This document shows, piece by piece, positions 41,705-48,170 of a stretch of DNA of 48,170 nucleotides (positions within the stretch are counted from its first letter, which is position 1; every line of letters begins with the position of its first letter). The stretch is taken from the NCBI GenBank assembly GCA_949289345.1, contig CASENS010000002.1, positions 1 through 48,170 on the forward strand, given 5' to 3'. Under the pieces are notes generated by a model, which did not search any database, was not told the DNA's origin, and saw nothing but the letters and a program-made list of their open reading frames with translations. The position numbers and the translations under genes were made by a program. Origin of the DNA: an uncultured Bacteroides sp. (lineage in GTDB: Bacteria > Bacteroidota > Bacteroidia > Bacteroidales > Bacteroidaceae).

Positions 41705-42517
41705 ATGAGGCTTATTATTCAACCGGACTATAAGTCCGTATCGAAATGGGCAGCCAATTATGTGGCTTCCAAAATTAAAGCGGCCAACCCGACACCGGAG
41801 AAACCGTTTGTACTGGGATGCCCCACGGGGTCGTCACCACTGGGCATGTACAAAGAACTGATAGACCTGAACAAGGCCGGAGTCGTCTCCTTTCAAAATG
41901 TCGTCACTTTCAACATGGACGAATATGTGGGCTTGCCCAAGGAACATCCCGAAAGCTACTACTCCTTCATGTGGAACAATTTCTTCAGCCATATCGACAT
42001 CAAGCCGGAGAATACAAACATTCTGAATGGCAATGCTGAAGACCTGGATGCCGAATGCGCACGCTACGAAGATAAAATCAAGTCGTACGGTGGAGTCGAC
42101 CTCTTTATGGGAGGTATCGGTCCCGACGGCCACATCGCCTTCAATGAACCGGGTTCGTCACTGGCATCGCGTACACGCCAAAAAACATTGACTACGGATA
42201 CGATTATAGCCAACTCCCGCTTCTTCAACAATGACGTGAACCAAGTGCCCAAGACGGCTCTGACCGTAGGAGTAGGCACGGTACTCAGCGCCAAGGAAGT
42301 AATGATTATCGTTAACGGACATAACAAGGCACGTGCCCTCTATCATGCCGTAGAAGGACCTGTGATGCAGATGTGGACCATCAGTGCTTTGCAGATGCAC
42401 GAAAAAGGTATCATCATTTGCGATGATGCCGCTACCGATGAACTGAAAGTTGGCACTTACCGCTACTTCAAAGACATTGAGGCCGATCATCTGGATCCGC
42501 AGTCTTTGCTGAAATAA
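41705..42517 (+). CDS. nagB: Glucosamine-6-phosphate deaminase
   Basis: NagB, which converts glucosamine 6-phosphate to fructose 6-phosphate and ammonia in the use of amino sugars. The 270 residues keep the catalytic residues at the E. coli positions: Asp72 in FNMDEY, Asp141 and His143 in GPDGHIAF, and Glu148 in NEPGSS. The early CPTGSSP loop binds phosphate. It follows the FprA gene by 32 bases on the same strand, perhaps by read-through; no nagA is in the window. Confidence 0.96.
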   Translation: MRLIIQPDYKSVSKWAANYVASKIKAANPTPEKPFVLGCPTGSSPLGMYKELIDLNKAGVVSFQNVVTFNMDEYVGLPKEHPESYYSFMWNNFFSHIDIKPENTNILNGNAEDLDAECARYEDKIKSYGGVDLFMGGIGPDGHIAFNEPGSSLASRTRQKTLTTDTIIANSRFFNNDVNQVPKTALTVGVGTVLSAKEVMIIVNGHNKARALYHAVEGPVMQMWTISALQMHEKGIIICDDAATDELKVGTYRYFKDIEADHLDPQSLLK

Positions 42518-42526
42518 GCCGCAAAA

Positions 42527-42699
42527 GGGGACAGCCCGAAAATCCGGTTATGAATGATTGACATAGCCATAGACTTACGGCAGGCTCTGACACATCATTG
42601 GTTATCCGCCTGAGTATGATTGGATACTCCGTCATTTATCCAACGATACTTCGCCATTTATCCTTGGATACTTTTGCAACCGGTTTTTCGGGCTGCCCC
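42527..42699. repeat. Dispersed intergenic repeat, copy B, with terminal inverted repeats
   Basis: The element is bounded by GGGGACAGCCCGAAAA (continuing TCCGGTT, 42527-42549) and its near-inverse at 42678-42699. Inside, on the reverse strand, a unit of about 22 bases (AAGTATC, two bases, then a GGATAAATG core) is repeated twice or more. The reverse complement matches copy A at 19922-20057. It starts 9 bases after the nagB stop. There is no transposase frame. Confidence 0.65.
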
Positions 42700-42723
42700 G
42701 TTTTAGGGGTGGCAAATGGGAAA

Positions 42724-43338
42724 TTATCCTTCATCCAGCCATCCTGCTCCTTGGCGGATGATTTCCGGCTCTCCTTCCGTACAATTTACGACAGTGGAAC
42801 CTTCGGTTCCTCCAATGCCACCATCAATTACCAAATCCACCACGTCGCCGAACTTTTCTTCAATCAGTTCGGGGTCTGTACTGTATTCTATGTCGTCATT
42901 TTCATTATGCGGCAGCGTAGTGGTCAGTATAGGAGCATCGAGCAAGCGGGCTATTTCCTGAATAATCGGATTGTCCGGCATACGGATACCGACCTCTTTA
43001 CGATTGCGGAATATTTTGGGCAAGCGCGTGGTCCCGTTCAAAATGAACGTAAAGGGACCTGGCAGATTGCGTTTCATCAGTTTGAATGTGCGGTTGTCCA
43101 CTTTGGCATACTCACTGATGCTGCTTAGATCGTAACAGATAATGGAGAGGTTGTTCTTCTTAGGGTCAATGTGTTTCAACTGGCAGATGCGTTCAATGGC
43201 CCGTTCCTTCAGTCCGTGGCAACCTATGGCATACATCGTATCGGTAGGATAAATAATGATGCCTCCATCGTTCAATGCGTCAACCACACGTTGGAGGTCG
43301 GCAGGGTTATTGTTCTTGTTGTAAAGTTTCAGTAACAT
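42724..43338 (-). CDS. Sua5/YciO/YrdC/YwlC family protein, second paralogue
   Basis: A 204-residue YrdC-fold protein of the YciO-like branch. It has GGIIIYPTDTMYAIGC near the N-terminus and a modified substrate pattern (KHIDPKKNNLSIIC) in place of KRADSKAMLVLV of the first paralogue, plus LPGPFTFIL and RMPDNPI. It lacks the STSAN-SG motif. YciO-like proteins bind nucleotide and RNA but their role is less clear than that of TsaC. The ATG at 43338 is chosen over a TTG six bases upstream. A -7 element lies 24 bases before it, back to back with the peptidase promoter. Confidence 0.88.
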   Translation of the reverse strand: MLLKLYNKNNNPADLQRVVDALNDGGIIIYPTDTMYAIGCHGLKERAIERICQLKHIDPKKNNLSIICYDLSSISEYAKVDNRTFKLMKRNLPGPFTFILNGTTRLPKIFRNRKEVGIRMPDNPIIQEIARLLDAPILTTTLPHNENDDIEYSTDPELIEEKFGDVVDLVIDGGIGGTEGSTVVNCTEGEPEIIRQGAGWLDEG

Positions 43339-43361
43339 ACGCAATTCGGATTTTGAGTCTC

Positions 43362-43369
43362 CAAAGATA
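43362..43369 (-). promoter_or_regulatory. -7 element of the YciO-like gene
   Basis: TATCTTTG on the minus strand, an exact TAnnTTTG match, 24 bases before the start codon. Confidence 0.5.
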
Positions 43370-43412
43370 CGTATTTCGGACAGACAATGCCAAGAATATT
43401 AGGAAGAAATCG

Positions 43413-43420
43413 TATCTTTG
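43413..43420 (+). promoter_or_regulatory. -7 element of the peptidase-lipA unit
   Basis: TATCTTTG, an exact TAnnTTTG match, 26 bases before the start codon at 43446. The longer open frame from 43275 reads through this promoter and is rejected. Confidence 0.55.
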
Positions 43421-43445
43421 CGCTCATAACAAAAAACTTCAATCT

Positions 43446-45662
43446 ATGAAACAGATAACCCTTACTTTGCTTTGCTGCTTGTTGGCGCTGACAGTGTATG
43501 CGCAAGGAAACAACAGACAGCTGACTTTGGAAGAAGTCGTGTCCGGACAATTCCGCGTGAAGAACATCTATGGGGTCATCCCCATTCCGGGTGACGGCGA
43601 ACACTACTCGCAGATGAACGCCGAAGGTACGCAAATCATCAAGTTCTCTTACAAGACGGGTAAGGAGGTGGAAGTGTTGTTCGATGTGGCCACAGCCCGC
43701 GAATGTCCCTTCAAACGGTTCGACAGTTATAGTTTCTCGCCCGACGGTTCCAAGCTGCTTATCGCAACTGAAACGACCCCCATCTACCGACGGTCATACA
43801 CGGCTATACATTATTTATATAGTTTGAAACGCAACTTGGAAGGCAAAATAAACAATGTGGTGGAACGCCTTTCGGACGGAGGGCCGCAACAGGTGCCGGT
43901 GTTCTCGCCGGATGGCAACATGGTGGCGTTTGTACGGGACAATAACATCTTCCTTGTCAAACTGCTCTATGGCAACAGTGAAAGCCAAGTAACCAAGGAC
44001 GGGGAACGCAACAAAGTGCTGAACGGTATTCCCGATTGGGTGTATGAGGAAGAGTTCGCCTACAACCGTGCCTTGGAATTCAGTGCGGACAGCAAAATGC
44101 TGGCTTTTGTCCGTTGGGATGAAAGCGAAGTTTCTTCTTACACATTCCCCGTATTTGCCGGTGACGCTCCAAGGATTGAGGCGTTCGCCAAATATCCCGG
44201 TTCTTATACCTATAAATATCCGAAGACTGGCGAAGCCAACTCAAAGGTCAGTGTCCATACATTCGACATCAAGAGCAAAGTAACCCGCCAGATAGACGTG
44301 CCCTTGGACAAGGATGGCTATATTCCCCGCATCCGTTTCACCAAAGACCCGGAGAAACTGGCCGTCTTTACACTGAACCGTCACCAGAACCGTTTCGACC
44401 TGTACTTTGCCAATCCGCGCAGCACGGTGTGCAAACTGGCTTTGCGCGACGAGAGTGACAAGTACATCAAGGAAAGCGTCTTTGACGAAATCGTTTTTTA
44501 CGACGGGCACTTCAGCTTTGTCAGCGAACGGGATGGATTTAATCATCTTTATTGGTACAGCATGACGGGCAGTCTGGCCAAGCAAGTCACGTCTGGCAAC
44601 TACGAAATAAAGAGTTTCTTAGGCTATGACCCGAAAGAAGGCGCTTTCTACTATACTGCAAATGTAGAAGGACCCCAGTACACAGCCGTTTACAAAACCG
44701 ACCGCAAAGGCAGGCAAACCAAACTCTCTTTGCGCCAAGGAACAAACAGCGCCCAGTTCAGCAGCGACATGAAATTCTACCTCAATCGCTATACCTCACT
44801 GAACGAGCCGTTAGTCATCACACTGAACGACAACAAAGGTGAAGTATTGACAACCTTAGAGGACAACCAGGCTTTAAAGCAGAAAATGACTGCTTATGAC
44901 ATGCCCCAAAAGGAATTGTTCAGCTTTCAGACCACCGAAGGCACTACATTGAACGGCTGGATGATGAAACCGGCCGGGTTCACTTCAAGCCAAAAGTATC
45001 CTGTCATCCAGTATCAATATAGCGGGCCGGGTTCACAACAGGTGACCGATGCGTTCAGCATCAGTTGGGAAACCTATATGGCTTCGCAAGGCTACATCAT
45101 CGTATGTGTAGATGGACGAGGGACCGGAGGCCGAGGCGCCGACTTTGAGAAATGCACTTATCTGAACCTGGGCGTAAAAGAAGCACGCGACCAGGTAGAG
45201 ACCGCCCTTTATTTAGGTGGATTGCCATACGTGGACAAGACCCGCATAGGCATTTGGGGATGGAGTTATGGAGGATATATGACTTTGATGAGTATGAGTG
45301 AGGGAACGCCTGTGTTTAAAGCGGGAGTGGCGGTAGCCGCGGTAACCGATTGGAATTATTACGACACCATCTATGGCGAACGGTTCATGCGCCCTCCGCA
45401 AGAGAATGCGGAGGGCTATCACTCGTCCTCCGCCTTTACCCGCGCCGACAAGTTACATGGAAAGCTGCTTCTTGTACACGGTATGGCGGATGACAATGTG
45501 CATTATCAAAATTGCGCTGAGTACGCCGAGCACTTGGTTCAGTTGGGCAAACAGTTCGACATGCAAGTGTACACCAACCGCAATCACAGTATTTTTGGCG
45601 GCAACACACGGCTGCATCTGTATACTCGTCTAACGGATTTTTTCAACGCGCAACTGAAGTAA
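43446..45662 (+). CDS. S9 family dipeptidyl peptidase IV-like serine peptidase
   Basis: A 738-residue exported peptidase with a signal peptide (1-20, ending TVYAQ). An N-terminal beta-propeller (about 40-470; e.g. DGGPQQVPVFSPDGNMVAF) precedes the alpha/beta-hydrolase domain. The catalytic Ser is in GWSYGGYM, the Asp in MADDNVHYQN, and His714 in RNHSIFGG, the order of DPP-IV. The substrate-binding glutamates of the propeller appear as YEEEFAYN. It removes Xaa-Pro or Xaa-Ala dipeptides from peptides, feeding asaccharolytic metabolism. lipA starts 2 bases after its stop codon, so the two are one transcript. Confidence 0.92.
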   Translation: MKQITLTLLCCLLALTVYAQGNNRQLTLEEVVSGQFRVKNIYGVIPIPGDGEHYSQMNAEGTQIIKFSYKTGKEVEVLFDVATARECPFKRFDSYSFSPDGSKLLIATETTPIYRRSYTAIHYLYSLKRNLEGKINNVVERLSDGGPQQVPVFSPDGNMVAFVRDNNIFLVKLLYGNSESQVTKDGERNKVLNGIPDWVYEEEFAYNRALEFSADSKMLAFVRWDESEVSSYTFPVFAGDAPRIEAFAKYPGSYTYKYPKTGEANSKVSVHTFDIKSKVTRQIDVPLDKDGYIPRIRFTKDPEKLAVFTLNRHQNRFDLYFANPRSTVCKLALRDESDKYIKESVFDEIVFYDGHFSFVSERDGFNHLYWYSMTGSLAKQVTSGNYEIKSFLGYDPKEGAFYYTANVEGPQYTAVYKTDRKGRQTKLSLRQGTNSAQFSSDMKFYLNRYTSLNEPLVITLNDNKGEVLTTLEDNQALKQKMTAYDMPQKELFSFQTTEGTTLNGWMMKPAGFTSSQKYPVIQYQYSGPGSQQVTDAFSISWETYMASQGYIIVCVDGRGTGGRGADFEKCTYLNLGVKEARDQVETALYLGGLPYVDKTRIGIWGWSYGGYMTLMSMSEGTPVFKAGVAVAAVTDWNYYDTIYGERFMRPPQENAEGYHSSSAFTRADKLHGKLLLVHGMADDNVHYQNCAEYAEHLVQLGKQFDMQVYTNRNHSIFGGNTRLHLYTRLTDFFNAQLK

Positions 45663-45664
45663 CG

Positions 45665-46534
45665 ATGGCAGAAAGAATACGCAAGCCCGAATGGCTGAAG
45701 ATAAACATCGGTGCCAACGAACGCTACACCGAAACCAAACGCATCGTAGAGTCCCACTGCCTGCACACCATATGCAGCAGTGGGCGCTGTCCCAACATGG
45801 GGGAATGTTGGGGACGGGGTACCGCTACTTTCATGATAGGCGGAGGAATTTGCACCCGTAGCTGCAAGTTCTGTAACACACCAACCGGACGTCCGTTGCC
45901 TCTTGACCCTAAAGAACCGTTGCACGTGGCCGAGTCGGTGCGGCTGATGAAACTTTCGCATGCCGTCATTACGTCTGTCGACCGTGATGATTTACCCGAC
46001 TTAGGAGCGGCACACTGGGCATGCACCATTCGCGAGGTACGGCGCATCAATCCGAATACCACGATCGAGGTGTTGGTACCCGACTTTTTAGGTCGTGCGG
46101 AACTGGTCGCACAAGTGATAGAGGCCGGTCCGGACATCATGGCGCACAACATGGAAACGGTACGCCGCATAAGTCCGTTGGTGCGCAGTGCCGCCCGTTA
46201 TGAAACCAGCCTCAAGGTACTTCGCCAAATAGCCGAAAGCGGCATTAAGACAAAGTCTGGCATCATGGTCGGATTGGGAGAGACTTCCACCGAAGTGGAG
46301 GAGTTGATGGACGACCTGTTGCAAGCCGGTTGCCAAATAATGACCATCGGACAGTACCTGCAACCCTCGCATCGTCACTATCCCGTGGCTGAATACGTCA
46401 CACCTGAGCAATTCCGGCAATACAAAGAAACCGGTTTGCGAAAAGGGTTCGGACAAGTGGAAAGTGGTCCGCTTGTGCGGTCATCCTACCATGCGGAACA
46501 GTCGTTTCAACAATTGAGTGGGAATAATCACTGA
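45665..46534 (+). CDS. lipA: Lipoyl synthase
   Basis: LipA, a radical SAM enzyme that inserts two sulfur atoms into octanoyl groups on lipoyl domains. The 289 residues have both clusters: auxiliary Cys37, Cys42 and Cys48 (TICSSGRCPNMGECW), and radical SAM Cys63, Cys67 and Cys70 (GICTRSCKFC). The C-terminal RSSYHAEQ holds the serine ligand of the auxiliary cluster. It is cotranscribed with the upstream S9 peptidase, 2 bases away, which has no evident functional link. Confidence 0.96.
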   Translation: MAERIRKPEWLKINIGANERYTETKRIVESHCLHTICSSGRCPNMGECWGRGTATFMIGGGICTRSCKFCNTPTGRPLPLDPKEPLHVAESVRLMKLSHAVITSVDRDDLPDLGAAHWACTIREVRRINPNTTIEVLVPDFLGRAELVAQVIEAGPDIMAHNMETVRRISPLVRSAARYETSLKVLRQIAESGIKTKSGIMVGLGETSTEVEELMDDLLQAGCQIMTIGQYLQPSHRHYPVAEYVTPEQFRQYKETGLRKGFGQVESGPLVRSSYHAEQSFQQLSGNNH

Positions 46535-46557
46535 CTGCGCGCTGACAAGCCAATATG

Positions 46558-47262
46558 TTAATAAATCAGGAAGATACAGGGCTTTTTTGTCAAGTCAGGT
46601 GTACATCCTTTCCATTCCTTCACGGTACGGGTATGGATGTATTCACCCTCGCAAGTGATATTGGCGGCGATGCAAAGCCGGGTTTGCGGACGGCAATTCT
46701 GCAAGATGTCTTCCAGCATTTTGTTATTACGGTAAGGTGTTTCGATAAAAATTTGTGTCTGGCATTCGGTGCAAGCACGCTGTTCCAACTGCTTCAATTT
46801 CTTGGCACGCTCAGCCGGTTCAATGGGCAGATAACCGTTGAAAGCAAAACTTTGTCCATTGAAACCCGATGCCATGACCGAGAGGATGATGGATGAGGGA
46901 CCTACCAAAGGAACGACTTTCAGTCCTTTACGTTGGGCAATGGCCACTACATCCGCACCCGGGTCGGCCACGGCAGGACATCCAGCCTCAGAAATAACCC
47001 CCATAGACTGTCCTTCTTCCAACGGCTTCAGATATCCGGAAATGTCTTCAGGAGACGTGTGCTTGTTCAGCGGATAAAAAGTCAAGGCATCAATGTCGAT
47101 GTCTTTATCCACTTTTTTCAGGAAACGGCGGGCTGAACGCACATCTTCCACGATGAAATGGAGAATATGCGACAGGATTTCCCTATTATAAGAAGGCAAT
47201 ACCCGCTCCCAAGGCGTGTCGCCAAGGGTAACGGGCAAGAGATAAAGGGCCGGATTATCCAT
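46558..47262 (-). CDS. RsmI-like tetrapyrrole-methylase family SAM methyltransferase
   Basis: A 234-residue member of the TP_methylase superfamily, related to RsmI (16S rRNA cytidine-1402 2'-O-methyltransferase). Family segments are LYLLPVTLGDTP at the start, GVISEAGCPAVADPGADVVAIAQ, VPLVGPSSIILSVMASGFNGQSF (cofactor site, quoted to mark it) and FIETPYRNNKMLEDIL. The usual RsmI N-terminal VxTPIGNLxD is changed here, so it is a divergent branch that may have another target. The ATG at 47262 overlaps the fabI stop by 8 bases; an upstream ATG at 47277 in the same frame would add five residues. Confidence 0.83.
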   Translation of the reverse strand: MDNPALYLLPVTLGDTPWERVLPSYNREILSHILHFIVEDVRSARRFLKKVDKDIDIDALTFYPLNKHTSPEDISGYLKPLEEGQSMGVISEAGCPAVADPGADVVAIAQRKGLKVVPLVGPSSIILSVMASGFNGQSFAFNGYLPIEPAERAKKLKQLEQRACTECQTQIFIETPYRNNKMLEDILQNCRPQTRLCIAANITCEGEYIHTRTVKEWKGCTPDLTKKPCIFLIY

Positions 47263-48112
47263 AGATGATGTTTCCATTCTCGTCCATGTATTCTTCCATA
47301 CCTTTCTGATAGGTATTCATGGCGCGAAGGCTCATGCCCATGCTGGAGAAACCGCCATCGTGATACAGATTCTGCATGGTGACTTTACGTGTCAAATCGG
47401 AGAACATCACGATGCAATAGTCTGCACACTCATCGGCCGAAGCATTACCCAACGGAGACATGCGGTTGGCAAAGTCAAACAACTTGTCCATACCTTTCAC
47501 ACCCGAACCAGCAGTGGTCATGGTAGGCGACTGGGAGATGGTATTGACACGCACGTTGTGCTCACGGCCATAGATGTATCCGAAGCTGCGTGCAATGGAC
47601 TCCAACAACGCCTTGGCGTCGGCCATGTCGTTATATCCAAAGAATGTACGTTGGGCTGCCACATAGCTCAAGGCTACGATAGAACCATAATCGGCTATGG
47701 CATTCAGTTTTTTGGCGCTTTGTATCATCTTGTGGAAAGACATGGCGGAAATGTCCAATGTCTTGCCCAGCATATCATAATCCAGGTCATCGTAAGTGCG
47801 TTTCTTGCGCACATTGGGCGACATGCCGATGGAGTGAAGCACGAAGTCTATCTGTCCGCCCAACACGTCCATCGAACGTTTGAAAACATTCTCCAAATCG
47901 GCTACACTGGTGGCGTCTGCAGGAATTACTTCGCAATGCAATTTCTCGGACAATGCGGAAACTTGTCCCATGCGTACAGCCACCGGTGTGTTGGACAAAG
48001 TAATGGCCGCACCTTCCTCTACTGCTCTCTCAGCTACTTTCCAGGCAATGGACTGCTCATTCAGAGCACCGAAAATAATGCCTTTCTTACCTTTTAATAA
48101 ATTGTAACTCAT
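47255..48112 (-). CDS. fabI: Enoyl-[acyl-carrier-protein] reductase (NADH), FabI
   Basis: FabI, the last reductase step of fatty acid elongation, reducing trans-2-enoyl-ACP with NADH. The 285-residue short-chain dehydrogenase fold has the FabI N-terminus KGKKGIIFGALNEQSIAW, HSIGMSPN, and the Y-x6-K active site (Tyr and Lys of GYNDMADAKA). RVNTISQSPTMTTA matches the substrate loop region where FabI has a serine or alanine pair. It is the target of triclosan-type inhibitors. The methyltransferase gene overlaps its 3' end by 8 bases. Confidence 0.95.
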   Translation of the reverse strand: MSYNLLKGKKGIIFGALNEQSIAWKVAERAVEEGAAITLSNTPVAVRMGQVSALSEKLHCEVIPADATSVADLENVFKRSMDVLGGQIDFVLHSIGMSPNVRKKRTYDDLDYDMLGKTLDISAMSFHKMIQSAKKLNAIADYGSIVALSYVAAQRTFFGYNDMADAKALLESIARSFGYIYGREHNVRVNTISQSPTMTTAGSGVKGMDKLFDFANRMSPLGNASADECADYCIVMFSDLTRKVTMQNLYHDGGFSSMGMSLRAMNTYQKGMEEYMDENGNIIYG

Positions 48113-48137
48113 ACCTATTTGTTATAAAATTGCGCCG

Positions 48138-48145
48138 CAAAGGTA
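48138..48145 (-). promoter_or_regulatory. -7 element of fabI
   Basis: TACCTTTG on the minus strand, an exact TAnnTTTG match, 25 bases before the fabI start codon. Confidence 0.5.
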
Positions 48146-48170
48146 GGAAGTTTATCTGTAAATAGCCCGA

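Noticed and set aside
43275-43445. Extra 57 codons at the N-terminus of the S9 peptidase
   Set aside because: They cover the -7 elements of both divergent genes; the ATG at 43446 starts a signal peptide.

Overview
The window looks like a stretch of chromosome from a Bacteroidales gut commensal, most likely Bacteroides or a close relative. The basis is promoters of the Bacteroidetes type (TAnnTTTG at -7, sometimes with TTTG about 19-20 bases further upstream) in front of many genes, together with typical Bacteroides families: a Ptb-Buk pair, a glutaminyl-cyclase-like M28 lipoprotein, a S9 DPP-IV peptidase, an M56-TonB-CarboxypepD fusion, a FprA flavo-diiron protein and a DUF2975 array. No tRNA or rRNA gene, CRISPR array, intact insertion sequence or prophage was seen.

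Layout. 1-9.7 kb holds a secreted GH95-like glycosidase, pnp, the convergent ptb-buk pair, and an apparent unit of LD-carboxypeptidase, glutaminyl-cyclase-like peptidase and sufE. 9.7-14.5 kb is the most unusual part: on the minus strand there is a run of tiny single-pass membrane proteins, a CPBP (CAAX-type) membrane protease, five DUF2975-type membrane proteins that nearly all end in the same eight residues (KEEQDLTI), a two-helix membrane protein and a YozG-like Cro/C1 regulator. Its promoter is flanked by repeated CGATAA/TTATCG dyads. 14.7-19.9 kb is housekeeping: a DUF349 coiled-coil protein, rsmA-mgtE and a LPG-flippase-like membrane protein.

19.9-22.5 kb is a decayed accessory patch. 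It has an AbiEi/AbiEii toxin-antitoxin pair whose toxin frame has an in-frame stop after 27 codons, a 57-codon stump of a type I restriction methyltransferase (hsdM) that ends inside a perfect 26-bp inverted repeat, a dispersed repeat, a REP-like repeat and a run of 15 G. 22.5-34.2 kb returns to core genes: a flavin-binding split-barrel protein, kbl, a HAD phosphatase fused to a MenI-like hotdog thioesterase, then comEC, rpe, fmt, a ClC channel and a Sua5-family gene in one direction, and a divergent UPF1-like helicase.

34.2-38.9 kb is a BlaI - double-thioredoxin - BlaR1/M56-TonB operon with dyad operators in front. 39.5-48.1 kb carries a YhcC-type radical SAM protein, a FprA flavo-diiron protein, nagB, a second copy of the dispersed repeat, a second Sua5/YciO paralogue, a DPP-IV-like peptidase followed by lipA, and an overlapping fabI / RsmI-like methyltransferase pair. 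The best candidate for an undescribed system is the 9.75-14.5 kb membrane-protein array. Function there is inferred from family and arrangement only.
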